A stretch of 21,660 nt of DNA from Pelargonium cotyledonis (Eukaryota > Streptophyta > Magnoliopsida > Geraniales > Geraniaceae). Where the stretch lies: contig JAYMTA010001126.1 in the NCBI GenBank assembly GCA_036897625.1, forward strand, positions 1 to 21,660, given 5' to 3'. The first letter of the stretch is position 1. Each line of letters begins with the position of its first letter. The notes beneath the pieces are model-generated. The model saw only the letters and a list, made by a program, of their open reading frames with translations. It was not told where the DNA came from and did not search any database. The position numbers and the translations under genes are program-made. Positions 1 to 9,798 of the stretch are shown piece by piece.

Positions 1-715
1 ACTTGAACCGGCGGCTTTTGAAGCGCTTATTTGCCAAATTAAACTTGTGAAGAAATATATAGTCAACTAATGCACACTTCCAAGTCATAGTAAGGACTTT
101 TCCAGTAATATTTAGAAAGTTAAAAAGAACACGAAAAATCTTTCCATTTATAATTTTGTAAGGAAACAGGCTTTTATACCCGCATAAGTAATCCTACTTT
201 GTATTATATATAAATACTAGAATAAAAACGTTTCGGATATGGACCTTGTTACAAAAGCCAACGACCTCTTATTTGTTTTATTTCTTTCATCGTGACAGTC
301 TTGGATTCCCCGTTGAGCAAGAGTTTTCCGGTTATATAAGAAGCCTTTTTGGTTTTTGTCCTTGGCAACTAAAATGTAAGGTATAGCACTCCTTTAATTC
401 TTTATTATTTTTTGCTAGCTTTTCTATTCTACTTACTTACAATAGGGGGTATAAAGAAAAATCGAAAAAAGCGAGATTTTAAAAGCACCCACCTAACGCA
501 TCCTTAAAAAAATACGGATATACTCAATTTGTTTTTTAAACGTTCGGGACCTGACTTATATTAAATTAAAAGGCACCCGGATTCAAGTGTTTAAGTTCTA
601 TTATCTTTAGAAACTTTTATAAAAAAGCAAGGGCCAACTCATATAAAAACTCAATACAAATTACAGTAGTCTCCCTTTCACTCACTAAAAAAAAGGGAAC
701 TCGAAAGAACCTTAT

Positions 716-729
716 CGGGCGAGTGCCCG
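716..729. other. GC-rich hairpin CGGGC-GAGT-GCCCG
   Basis: A perfect 5-bp all-GC stem closes a four-base loop in sequence that is about two-thirds AT. No T run follows on either strand, so it does not look like an intrinsic terminator. Its role is unknown; it could be a repeat remnant or a processing or stability hairpin. Confidence 0.5.
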
Positions 730-1620
730 CAAAACAATTAGCCTGGAGTATAACAAAAGCCCTGAAACTGAGGAAAGTATGATAACTCTAGAGTACCTAG
801 GACTGTATATTCCCAAAATGACCCGAGTAAGACCTAATATCTACAAGCTATGCTTCTTTATTTATCTAAGGAACTCCTTACGGGCTCTCTAATCTGGAAG
901 AGAAGTCTCATTCACATTTAATTGATAAGATGCATTTCCTGTACTCCAGTACCTTAAAGGATTAAGAATTTACAACGTTTTGCTAAGGCTGTACCCGTGC
1001 TACCAAGCCTATATTATAGCTGTGTTTTAACTTTCCCCTACTTCTATATCAAGTTATATTAAGAGATTAAAGCCTAGCTATATTCTACCTACGGGCTTTT
1101 TAGAATAATGGGAATTTTATACAAAAAAAATTTGTAAAGGAAAGTCTCTAATATTAAGGCTTTTCTAGGTTTCTAGTAAATAGGTTTTAAGGGGAATTCT
1201 TTATTTGCTATTCTGAGGTATCCGATAATATTTTTTGGGTCGGTTGTAGCTTTTTCTATTTAGGCGCTGGGATCTTGTAAATGCTTAAAAAAAGAAAAAA
1301 TCTTAATAAGGAAGTCATGTCCTTGTACTACTTGCGCTGAAAAGTTTCTTTATGTGATGAGAGCCTCTCCACGAGCAAAAGCCCGATATTAGTCTCTAAG
1401 TCTGATAAGTCAAAATCCTCAAGTGGGCCTAGCTTAGTAGGGTTGCGGGTTCCCGATGGAGGCTCTTTTATAAGTTATAGCAGTAATAAGTTGAACCAGT
1501 TCCACTATACTAGGGATTCCCTGAAAACAGAGATAAGAGGTAACCGGTTAAGTCATTTAGTAAACTTCAGTTTAACTTCTTGGTTGGAACTAAAATATTT
1601 TAGGTAATTTGCGCTAACTG

Positions 1621-1634
1621 CCCCCCCCTTTTTT
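1621..1634. repeat. C8T6 homopolymer tract
   Basis: Eight C are followed directly by six T, the longest C run in the window; a second C run of seven lies at 7931-7937. Runs like this are slippage-prone and uncommon at this base composition. No gene start or end is associated with it. Confidence 0.8.
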
Positions 1635-2582
1635 GTTCAATTTTTACGCTTTCAATCAGAAAACTAGGTTCTTTCCTTAAGGTTAAACTGGCATACTCGT
1701 GCAGGCCGGTCCCAATTCCTCATTAAATTAAGATCTATAGATATTCCCTCCATTTCTCAAGCTTTCTCTATTGTATACGCTGGAGGTTCTAGTTTATCGA
1801 GATTTTTTAACTTACAACGAACCTTATCCCCTTTTGCATACCTGGGAATTTCATTCTTATTTTTTATAAACTAGATTCCCTCTTATTTATTGGTCAAGAG
1901 TTTCCTTATGTCGAATATCCGACATTGTTCTATCTAAAACTTTTAGTGAAAAGAAAACTGAGCAGTTAAGGTCCTACTAGACTTATCCAGTATGAAAAGA
2001 CCAAAAAGCAGGAGTATTCCCTAATTAGAAATTAGATGGGGAGCTTTTAAGGATTTTTAGTTTTAGTTAGAATATTATGCAATCCTTTTTTATCGTTATA
2101 GATAGAAAAAGATTAACACATCTTAACCACTAAGGGTGAAGTACAGTGCAATGACTTTGTTAGATATATCTGGTAATTAACTCATTTTTAGGAAACTCAA
2201 ACTCTTTTGGGACGCCGAGCAGATAAATGAAGGCTATAACTTGGAGTATTCCTTATAAATTAACTTCTAATCAAAAGTAAAAAACTTTTTAGAGCTTGTC
2301 ACACTTCTTTAAACTATCCTTTGATTCCCTTTAGCATGCTTTGCTTTTTTAAGACCCTGCGAGTATCTGCAAATTTCTCAAAATAACAACAATCTAGCAA
2401 GGCTTAGATGCGCAAAAACTTTTCCTTTCTAGGGTATGGCAGGGCCCTTGACTGGAAACAACAGAGGAGAGGGGTTTGACTAGGTTTTTCCACAGGATAA
2501 GGGTTATACTTTATTCCAAAACTAGCGCTATAATTTGCATTTCATAAGTTCCCGGGGGCTTTTATTTACTTCGGTAGAAACT

Positions 2583-2867
2583 TTAAATTATCGATCTTCC
2601 TGGTTTATTGTTCCTTGACAGTGGTACATAGTTATAGAAACTCAGAGTATTGGAATAAGGTATTTCCGTAATATGCTTTAGAAAGTCCAGTGCCCTTGTA
2701 CTAAATAAGGGAGCTCCTTGATAGGCAAGCTTAACCACTTCATTTTGTTCTTTGCATAAGCCCCTATTGTCTTTTTGCACAAGACAAGAGTGCCCGAATA
2801 GGATAAGTAAGAGTTTATAGACTTCGGCAGTCACTTTATCATAAAATAAAGAAACTTGTAACCTTCT
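2583..2867 (-). other. unassigned open frame, 94 codons
   Basis: The frame is open from a TAA (complement of 2868-2870) to its own stop. The first usual start is a GTG at 2834, giving 83 residues; there is no ATG near the start. The product would begin V/M-TAEVYKLLLILFGHSCLVQ and has a mixed, fairly protein-like composition with acidic, basic and hydrophobic residues. I recognise no domain or motif. An open frame of this size is expected a few times by chance in 21 kb of this composition, and no neighbouring gene or clear start signal supports it. It overlaps a CTTGTAC word at 2695-2701. Confidence 0.12.
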
Positions 2868-3159
2868 TTATAAAAAACTTATACTAAACCGGAGGGTGCA
2901 GTGAGTTTCCTGCTAATAACCTTACTTAACAAGATATTACATTTATGTATAGAACGTTTAGTCTTTTAAGTAGACGCTTTATTTTCACCTAAGTAAAAGG
3001 GGCCTGCATATCCCCAAAATATTCTATTATAAACTCCAAATTTGACAGGAAATTCTAACTTAGAAAGCTTTTCCGAGTTTTACTAGAGTAATTTAACTTT
3101 TTCTAGCAACACACCAAAAAGATCTTGTACTTAATATCCCTGCTTTTTATAACATTTCT

Positions 3160-3177
3160 AGAGGACCGGGTCCCTCT
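3160..3177. other. quasi-palindromic hairpin
   Basis: AGAGGACCGGGTCCCTCT can fold into a 7-bp stem with one bulged C around a three-base CGG loop. It is much richer in GC than its surroundings. No T run follows. No function is assigned. Confidence 0.45.
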
Positions 3178-3700
3178 CACAGGATAAACTTTAAGTCCAT
3201 TACACATTATCCTTTAAGTAGCTAGTATTTACTCCGCTTTTTGACCCCCACGCTTTTAGATAGATTAGCGTGCAGCTTTTGTACTACTTATCCTGTAATA
3301 TTCTTTATTTCATTTACTATTCTCTTGGTTTAGATATAGCTCTTTCCTTCCTAAAAGAATTTTGATATACCTTTGAAAAGCTTTTTATTAGTACATTAAT
3401 ACTAAAATTAAGAAATATTACGAGAATCTAATATTAAACACCCACACCAAGTACAAAAGTGCACTTTTAAGGGACACTTATTTAATAAATTATGGACAAA
3501 CTTTCAAATTTTATTCTCGCCCTACTAAATAAAATTCACCAGACTCTAAAGAGCAGGTAAATACAAGCTTTCTATCAAGGAAAATTCTCTTAATTATACT
3601 TCCGGTTTATTATAAAAGGCGCTTGTGGACTTATGGGTAAGAATTTCTCAGGTCAGTACAAGACCTCTAAATAACAAAAGAGTCTTATCTACAGGTGTCA

Positions 3701-3714
3701 CTCTAGATCTAGAG
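3701..3714. other. perfect 14-base palindrome CTCTAGATCTAGAG
   Basis: Both halves are exact reverse complements with no spacer. A 14-base perfect palindrome is uncommon in 21 kb by chance. It could be a dimer binding site or a relic of an inverted duplication, but nothing adjacent tells which. Confidence 0.6.
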
Positions 3715-3834
3715 TTTAAAGAGCTTAAGTCAATTTGAAAGGGAAACTTTTGTACCTATTTATTTAATTTAATAAAGGAGAGCTCAGATACTCACCAGGA
3801 AAATAGATAGCACTAGAAAATCCCTTAACAGTAG

Positions 3835-4125
3835 AGTAGTAAAGCCCTAACCGGAAAACGCTATGCAGCCTATTTTCTACTACTTATGAAGCATCCCATG
3901 AGGGTTAAATATCTAATAATAAAGGGCCCTATCCATTACGTATGCACATACTGGATTTACAATTCAGTTGAGAAACCCCTTCTCCCTTTTGTCGACCCCT
4001 GCCGTTTTACTTTTCACTGTCTTTTTCTACCCAGCTTCGCAGATACCCGTTTTGACCGAATGCCTTTTGAACTTACAAAAAAGTTAGATCCTTTTCTTTC
4101 GCCCATTTTTCTAGGAACCGCCTAA
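3835..4125 (+). other. unassigned open frame, 96 codons
   Basis: The frame is open from a TAG at 3832-3834 to a TAA at 4123-4125, with an ATG at 3886 (79 residues). The second half is Phe/Pro/Leu-rich, around FVDPCRFTFHCLFLPSFADT. No motif or family is recognised, and there is no ribosome-binding-like signal or neighbouring gene. Base composition rises modestly in GC between about 3970 and 4070. Chance alone would give a few frames of this size in the window, so I do not call it a gene. Confidence 0.12.
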
Positions 4126-5646
4126 CCAAAAGTAGGATAAAATTTAGAGTCAAACTCAAAGTTTCCTTTTTAGAATCTAAAAGAAGTGGCACATACACAA
4201 AAAATACAAAAGCCTAACTAAAACTATCTTTTATTTTATAAGGAATCCAAAGAAAAGCTTGCTAGCCTTAGTTACAAATTTAAAAATACAACGGCTAAAG
4301 AAGGCCTCGCCTTTGAAATAGGGATCTCCGGCTTATACCCGTGAATTAGATTTCCGTTATTCTTTACTTATACAAGGGGCCAAACCCAAGGAATTTCTTG
4401 TAGATTCTTGAAAGAGATATCTTAACTAAAAAGGCATTCCTGCAACAAACGCCGGCAAAGAGAGCTCGGGAACCATAGAATCACAAGTTAAAGTCTATTT
4501 CTATTTAAAGGAGAAGCGCTAACTTATAACTATTAATTCCAGTTGTTAAATGGGTAGGCAATAGGGCAGAAGCTTTTGAGTAACAAATTTATATAGTACT
4601 TGTGTTAATTTTGAAATAGAAATTCTAGATAACTATATTGCCAAGAAATCCTTTGGGAGTTTTATTTAGCGTTTTGAAGCTTTCCAACTAAGATAAGTAG
4701 GTTGAATACTTAGGGGCAGCTAGAATGAGAAAGTTAAAAAGCCCAGCTAAGTAGTAAGGAAGCCGTCTTAGTTTTCTACTGTCTTGTGAGCAAATAATAT
4801 AAATCGGGTTTCTACTCGAGGTTTTTATAGTATGCTTGATTGCCAACGAGCTTTTTGCGTCTGTTTTCCTTTAGTTAAATGCTTCTTTTTTGGGGTTTTC
4901 CCTATTCCCTTTCCAGGGCGCGGGATACCTTTAATTTGTACTACGCCGCAACTAGACCTAAAAATACCACGTATGGTCTTCAAAAAAGAGAGTTTCGTAA
5001 ATTGAATAAATGAATTAGACTTATAAGTTACTTAAGCAATAAATTTTTTATATATTTTGATTCTAGCCAATTACACCACGAAGTCAAAGTCATCCAGGGC
5101 AAATTCTAGTAATTGGGTAATAAACCCGCCCTTTTGAATACTGAGTGTAGGTAAGGCAACCCGCTACAATTCTATTTAATTTATACCCTGTGGGTTTCTT
5201 AGAGGTATCCCTTATGGAATCGTATGTCTAAAAAAACTCTCATTATAAGCCAGTCTGGTCTATCCCTTGGGTGGTGAAAAGTACATAAATAACCCACAAA
5301 CTAAGCAGCCTTGTCAGTACTCAAAAAAGAGCTTCTTACAACAGCTTAGTAAATCTTCCAGTTGCAGGGCTCTTTTTAGGATAAATCCCGTGGAAGTAAT
5401 GACAAAGTCAAAAGATATTTGTGGATAAAATTTGACGTCAAGGCTCTTTGTTGTTTCTTTTCTTAATTTGTTCTTTATTTATCTAGTTAGCCTAAAAATC
5501 CCTGAAATTAGGTGCCCTTTATTGTAAAGTTTATTATAAAAGAAGAAAGAAGGAAGACCTTGCTGGAGGGAAACAACACTTGTTGTGGGAATCCCTTTTC
5601 ATTTCTATAGCGCTCTTAAATCTATATTTTGAGACATAAGAAAAGC

Positions 5647-5658
5647 TTTTTTTTTTTT
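5647..5658. repeat. T12 homopolymer tract
   Basis: Twelve T follow GC (AAAAGC-T12-GC). It is not preceded by a convincing stem, so I do not read it as a terminator. Confidence 0.8.
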
Positions 5659-5700
5659 GCATAACTCTTCTAGGCGGGAACCCCTATATTTTACATCGAC

Positions 5701-5750
5701 GAGAAGCGGGTGCATACGAGCTCCGGCACGCCGAAACGCTTCCAGGAAGA
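5701..5750. other. GC-rich patch
   Basis: 31 of 50 bases are G or C (62%) against about 34% for the window. It includes a 4-bp CGGC/GCCG inverted repeat. No open frame, tRNA fold or known RNA motif was recognised. It may be a small insertion or the remnant of an older gene. Confidence 0.5.
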
Positions 5751-7831
5751 AAAAGCTCTTGGGTGTTTATGAACCGGGTACATTCTCTGATATTTCATCC
5801 CGGACTTAAAAGCGTTCCTTTATGGGTATCCAAAAACCAGGCTATTTTGTACGACATCCCTAGTGAGTTTTATAAAGGAATTTTCTTTGTACTGTCGTTC
5901 TAAGTGTAGTTTGAAAAGATTAAAAGGATCCTCACAAGAATTTTGGTTTTTCTTTACTGGAAAGGCGGGGACTCCCCTTCTTACTGCATCAAAAAAAGAA
6001 TCCCTTAAGAGTGGGTGACTGAACTTTCTTTTTATTTCATAAAAGATTTTGAACTTTTACAGGACCCAGCAAATCTAGCACCGCACTTGTACTATCTTCT
6101 TTTTGAAAATGGAAAATAATTTCTTAATTAAGGGTGTTAATACTAAACCCGCTCGCAAAAAGTCTTTTTAATTATAGTGGTAGAAGGATTCCTTTTTTCT
6201 TGAACATTTAGTGTCTTTTTATACCTTTTTATAAGAAATTGCTTACCGACGATTTTGGGGTGTAATAAACTAGGGGTACTACTATACTCGAGGCAGTGAT
6301 CTTGTACTTGACAGCCTTCGAAAAATCCTTATTATATAATTTTTGTATTCTATTGCATTGCTATAATTCAACACAGCCTTTTTGTTTATATAATTAGAAG
6401 CAATATACCACCAACCAAAACTAGTCGAACTATCCAAAGAGTTATTCCTGCATTCAACTCACTAACCAAGAAACCTATATTAAATTCTGGGATTTCTAAA
6501 AGGAATATTAAAAATACTTAAAATTATTAAGTTCAGCTTTTTATAAATGAAAGTTTTATTAATGGGTTAGTATAAGATACCCCGATAAATGCTAACCCCT
6601 TTTTGTTCTGTTCTTATTCGCTTTAGGAGGGTACTGACTTTTTTCCACCGACACTTCTTGTTGAAGGGAGATTTCTTACCAAAAGATTAGAGTTTTTAGA
6701 GCTTCTGAATTAACTGCCATATTTTTGTTGAGTTCCCGGAGTCAATTAACTTTTTGAGATAATTCTAGTTAAGTGACATGGAATCCCTAGCATAAAGTTT
6801 TTTTACAAGAGCTACTCGAGCAAATAAAAGAAAAAAGACAGGATCTTATACTAAGCCCTTGTACATTCAATTTGATATCTAAACTAACTTGTGGTAATTT
6901 GTAGATCTCGTGATTGAAAAACCGTTGACGGAACTTGCTTTAGTGGATCAAAAAGTTTTAGCCGTTAAAATAAAGATTATAAATAAAAGCCATACATAAT
7001 GGATTACGTAACTAGGGTTCGGCATATTCTCCTAATTTTTAAAACACTAAAAAGAGTCCAAATTAAGAAGGATCTGAGACCACGGGCTAATTTTTGCGTG
7101 GCTCATTATAAGTCCTAAAGGGGGCAATTTCTATTAGAATATGGGGTTTATAAAACCTAGCACTAAATCACTTGGCTTCTCTCTTAGACGCTTACCCCCG
7201 TTATTGTTAGATGTTAAACCAAGCATATAACACTTGTTGGAATACTGTGTAATGAGAATTTCTTTTCTAATTTTTTTTTATGAATTAGAAAAAAGGGATA
7301 ATAAGGAATCCAGAAATCAAAAAGGTATTAACTTTAACAAGGTTTTTAGATCCAGAAGTATACTTTTAACCCCTTTCCTATTATACATGTATAACAAAGA
7401 ATTACTTAGTAAATAAAACCAACCCTCTTTTTACGCTCTGTTACTTCGGCAGATTCCTGTTTAATCCAAATGGATATACAAATTTCGAAAGTATTATCTG
7501 AGTTAATTTTTCTTTTACTAGGAAGAATCCTTTTAGTGGACCAAGATTTTTGCGGCTGGTGGTATTTATTTTAGGGATCTTATAAATAGACGGAGAAGTA
7601 GAACTATTTCATAGCTGACTATAGGAACCTGAAAAGTAAGAGAAACCCTATCTTCAAAAAACGCAATTATACAAAAAGCTATACTTTTACATCCCTACGA
7701 AAATGATAAAAGAAGGACACTTAACTCTACAAATGAGTTTAGTACTACCTATTCTATCAAATACTTGGGAAGTCCTTTTCTGTATCGTATTCACGTAACA
7801 TATAATAGTTAATAAACCTGTAGCTTGTTAT

Positions 7832-7844
7832 AAAGTCAAGGAGT
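7832..7844 (+). repeat. dispersed repeat AAGTCAAGGAG, copy 1
   Basis: The 13-base word AAAGTCAAGGAGT here is identical at 9432-9444, and its 11-base core AAGTCAAGGAG is also present at 12374-12384. All three copies are on the same strand. Three exact copies of an 11-mer are very unlikely by composition (expected well below 0.01 per window). Confidence 0.6.
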
Positions 7845-7877
7845 ATTTACATTGGAACGGAAGGTATATGCGCTTTC

Positions 7878-7892
7878 TTTTCTCGGTCTAAA
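7878..7892 (+). repeat. 15-base repeat TTTTCTCGGTCTAAA, copy 1
   Basis: An exact 15-base match to 9812-9826 in the same orientation. The flanks differ, so this is either a short dispersed word or the remaining core of a longer repeat. Confidence 0.55.
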
Positions 7893-8140
7893 TAAAACTT
7901 AATTGCTCAACTTAAAATTTCATAAAAGAGCCCCCCCTTTCTTCTACCAAGATGATGTTCTCTAAGTAATACTATAAAGGAAAGACGCCTTAATCATATT
8001 ATAAATACGAAAATGTAAACAAAGATAGTTAGCATAAAGAGGACTCCAGCAAGCATCGGAGTGGATCTCTACTAAACAAAGCCAAAGAAAGCATGAAAAC
8101 ACTTTTCGAGCCTCCATTTATAGAGTGGTAGAGGAATCTC

Positions 8141-8164
8141 GCCATGCAGTACGAATTGCATGGC
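8141..8164. other. strong perfect hairpin GCCATGCA/TGCATGGC
   Basis: An 8-bp perfect stem (8141-8148 with 8157-8164) extends inwards by a G-T wobble and a T-A pair to ten pairs around a four-base ACGA loop. It is the most stable simple hairpin I found in the window. It sits inside the compositionally distinct block beginning at 8038, which suggests a structured RNA or a mobile-element end rather than ordinary spacer. Confidence 0.6.
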
Positions 8165-8322
8165 AGGCACAATTATTATTACTATCTACTAGAACCACGC
8201 TGCCTGTATGAACAAACTTTGTACAACCAGTTTACGTGAAAAAGATTCGCCAAAATACTCGTGACATCCATGTACTGAATCGTCAAATGAACCGCGTTAA
8301 GAAAGCCCAAGTTAGACGCATT

Positions 8323-8342
8323 GGCCCACGGGCCCCTTTTTT
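8323..8342 (+). terminator. GC hairpin plus T run, terminator-like
   Basis: GGCC-CACG-GGCC (8323-8334) is followed by CC and a T6 run (8337-8342). The layout matches an intrinsic-type terminator for plus-strand transcription, at the 3' side of the unusual 8038-8340 block. The stem is only 4 bp (an alternative 5-bp stem leaves a two-base loop). Organelle 3' ends often use simple stem-loops without strict rules. Function is inferred from shape only. Confidence 0.3.
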
Positions 8343-8367
8343 AGGACTTTCTTTGTTGTTAGTTTAG

Positions 8368-8823
8368 GTAAAGTTCCTAAAGAAGTTATCTGAAAAAAAA
8401 AAGTCTTCCCTGTTTCAAGAACTTATCCCCAGTGAGGAACATTTAAGGCGGTTTCACTTCTTCTAGATTGTAAGTGCGAGTGCCAAGATGGGTCTTGTAT
8501 AACAAATTCTCTTCTAATTAATGCATTAGTTTTCCCAGACCAGAGCTGACTAAGATTCTATTTATAAGTATTATAAACAATAAGGAGTTCAGACCTTAAA
8601 GTACAGTTTACACCTTAAGGGAGAGGAGGAAGAATCCTCGCTACTCATAACTAAATCAACATCTCACAAATGAAATTGACTTAGTTAAAATCTGTAGTTT
8701 ACTAACTTGCTTGAACACAAGAGCGCCCTTCTTATACCTGTATACCAAACTTTGTCTTGCTCCAGTAGTAAACCTCTTTCATTCACCTGTCTGTAAGAGA
8801 AAGGCTAATGAAGACTTGTTTAG
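8368..8823. other. non-coding stretch
   Basis: No gene was seen. The sequence has an A9 run near 8393 and becomes purine-rich on plus from about 8580. No RNA fold was recognised. Confidence 0.6.
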
Positions 8824-9063
8824 TTCCCTAACTCATTAAGTAAGAAAACACAAAAAGAAGTCAAACAAAACCAAGAAACCAAGGCAAGTTTCTTTTGTCT
8901 GAACAAAGTGAGGAGGAAGGAAAAACTAGGACAACAAAACTCGGTAGAGCATCATGAAACAAGAGCAACATGGACATGGTTCAAGACCTATTGAGAGAGG
9001 GTTGGCTGACAAAGAGAGCGGGTAATTATAATAAAGTTAAGAAGTAGCTTAAGAAGAGTGTAG
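8824..9063 (+). other. frame interrupted only by two TGA, 79 codons
   Basis: Between TAG 8821-8823 and TAG 9061-9063 the only stops are TGA at 8992-8994 and 9007-9009. The translation up to the first TGA is Lys/Gln/Arg-rich, for example VRRKEKLGQQNSVEHHETRA. An overlapping ATG frame starts at 8954 (MKQEQHGHGSRPIERGLADK) and ends at a TAA near 9023. Neither product is recognised. The A/G-rich composition on plus lowers stop density, so the open frame may be a by-product of that bias. Confidence 0.12.
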
Positions 9064-9078
9064 CTCTTGTGTACTTTG

Positions 9079-9094
9079 AAAAAAAAAAAAAAAA
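9079..9094. repeat. A16 homopolymer tract
   Basis: The longest homopolymer in the window. It lies 16 bases after the TAG closing the 8824-9063 frame. A poly(A)-like tract after a possible coding remnant could hint at an RNA-mediated insertion, but there is no target-site duplication or retroelement motif to support that. Confidence 0.75.
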
Positions 9095-9431
9095 GTAGGG
9101 GCTTTTAAAAGGAGGGATTAAACGCTTTAGCCTTATTAAAAAAGAGTTTGGTAATGTACTTGACTTAAAGGAATTATTACATATATTAAAAAGGGTGAGC
9201 TCATAAATAAAGACAGGTAAGCTTGTTTGAATAAAGATAGCTTAAATAGTAAATAGGAGGAAATGGAGTCAGAATTTATTCTGTTTATGAGGCAAAGAAA
9301 CTTGTAAATTTGAAAGTAGAAATGGCTTTTCAAGACCTCCTTTTTTTGTTACAAAGAAGAGAACGTTTTTCTATTAGATAAAAGAATTCTGTATGCTACT
9401 TAGCTAAAAATTGAATTTAAAACAAGACAGG

Positions 9432-9444
9432 AAAGTCAAGGAGT
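9432..9444 (+). repeat. dispersed repeat AAGTCAAGGAG, copy 2
   Basis: Thirteen bases are identical to 7832-7844 and the 11-base core is shared with 12374-12384. The flanks diverge immediately. Confidence 0.6.
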
Positions 9445-9450
9445 CGCTAT

Positions 9451-9795
9451 CTAACGTACTAATAAATAGGAAAGTCCATTACAAGCTATAACTAACCTTA
9501 CTTCTTCTGTAGCTAATGAATGAAAGCAATCAAAGCTAGCAGGAATCTCGAGCTTTAAACTTGGAATATTAAAAGTCTTGGATATTCTGGGTTTTGAGTG
9601 AAATAGGTTTGACAAGATGACAAGATAAAGGGGAGTGTAAGGCCAAGTAAGTAGCACCCAACTTAATACATATAAGCAAATCTTGTTATTTAATTCGTTT
9701 AAAGCGATAAGAGTTCAAAGGGATTCATCTGTAGATCTCACTCTAACTAAGGAATTTAGAAAAGCATAGGAGTAGAGTTTAGTACTAGTCTTGTT
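9451..9795 (-). other. minus frame with one TGA, 114 codons
   Basis: The frame is open from a TAA (complement of 9796-9798) to TAG at 9451-9453, with one TGA (complement of 9715-9717). The part after the TGA has a GTG at 9657 and gives 68 residues, starting M/V-LLTWPYTPLYLVILSNLF and ending with SLATEEVRLVIACNGLSYLL. The N-terminal half of that is hydrophobic and could form one membrane segment. No family is recognised. It is the third long frame in this 1.7-kb block whose only internal stops are TGA, which is suggestive but expected at moderate frequency by chance. Confidence 0.14.
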
Positions 9796-9798
9796 TTA

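Larger units (their letters stand above)
1..2582. other. AT-rich non-coding stretch
   Basis: No supportable gene was seen on either strand; all frames are broken frequently. What stands out is small: a GC-rich hairpin at 716-729, an odd palindrome AGGGATTCCCT at 1512-1522, a C8T6 tract at 1621-1634, a 7-bp inverted repeat (TATTCTA/TAGAATA, 1081-1087 with 1101-1107), and one copy of a 12-base word (242-253) that recurs at 12172-12183. A tRNA-like fragment at the very start is too short to score because the window cuts it. Confidence 0.7.
2868..3834. other. AT-rich non-coding stretch
   Basis: No gene was seen. It contains two inverted-repeat sites: the quasi-palindrome at 3160-3177 and the perfect 14-base palindrome at 3701-3714. 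It also has a 12-base word at 3121-3132 that recurs at 6298-6309. Confidence 0.65.
4126..8037. other. AT-rich non-coding stretch
   Basis: No gene was seen. It holds a GC-rich patch at 5701-5750, a T12 tract at 5647-5658, a C7 run at 7931-7937 and six of the seventeen GGANTCC words, among them the odd palindromes GGGAATCCC (5587-5595), GGGGACTCCCC (5967-5977) and AAGGATTCCTT (6184-6194). It also has the first copies of the AAGTCAAGGAG and TTTTCTCGGTCTAAA repeats near 7830-7892. A 60-codon frame at 7234-7416 has no features that raise it above chance. Confidence 0.65.
8038..8367 (+). other. long frame interrupted by one TGA, 109 codons
   Basis: From just after TAA 8035-8037 to TAG 8365-8367 the only stop is one TGA at 8209-8211. 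If TGA were Trp, the frame would encode 109 residues rich in Arg, with stretches such as ASIYRVVEESRHAVRIAWQA and KKIRQNTRDIHVLNRQ. It uses many CGN arginine codons, unusual in such AT-rich DNA, and GC reaches 53% in 8281-8340. There is no good start codon near the 5' end; the first ATG is at 8287. I recognise no family. It may be a decayed or transferred coding fragment, a structured RNA (see the hairpin at 8141-8164), or chance: several TGA-tolerant frames of this length are expected at random. Confidence 0.2.

Noticed and set aside
1..50. Minus-strand sequence resembling a tRNA (GTTTAATTTGGCAAAT, then TTCAAAA, then GGTTCAAGT), possibly tRNA-Trp(UCA) or tRNA-Leu(CAA).
   Set aside because: The distance from D arm to T arm is about nine bases too short, the anticodon stem needs a bulge, and the 3' end lies outside the window, so it cannot be scored.
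7347..7370. DPEVYF-like translation recalling the conserved HPEVYI of cytochrome oxidase subunit 1.
   Set aside because: It is an isolated six-residue resemblance in a frame with no other matching segment and an immediate stop.
8086..8172. Partial likeness to a plant mitochondrial 5S rRNA (ATGAAAACAC, then GTGG..., then GCCAT...GAATTG).
   Set aside because: No helix I pairing flanks it, overall identity looks low, and the ten-pair hairpin at 8141-8164 is incompatible with the 5S fold. The comparison was from memory.
8941..9000. GGTAGAGC followed by GGTTCAAGACC on plus, resembling D- and T-arm words of a tRNA.
   Set aside because: Neither the anticodon nor the T stem pairs, and the spacing is off.
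9136..9333. 65-codon minus frame preceded by an AGGAGG-like sequence.
   Set aside because: Only a TTG start, Leu/Phe/Ile/Ser-rich translation typical of antisense to A/G-rich DNA, and the purine motif is part of a general purine bias.
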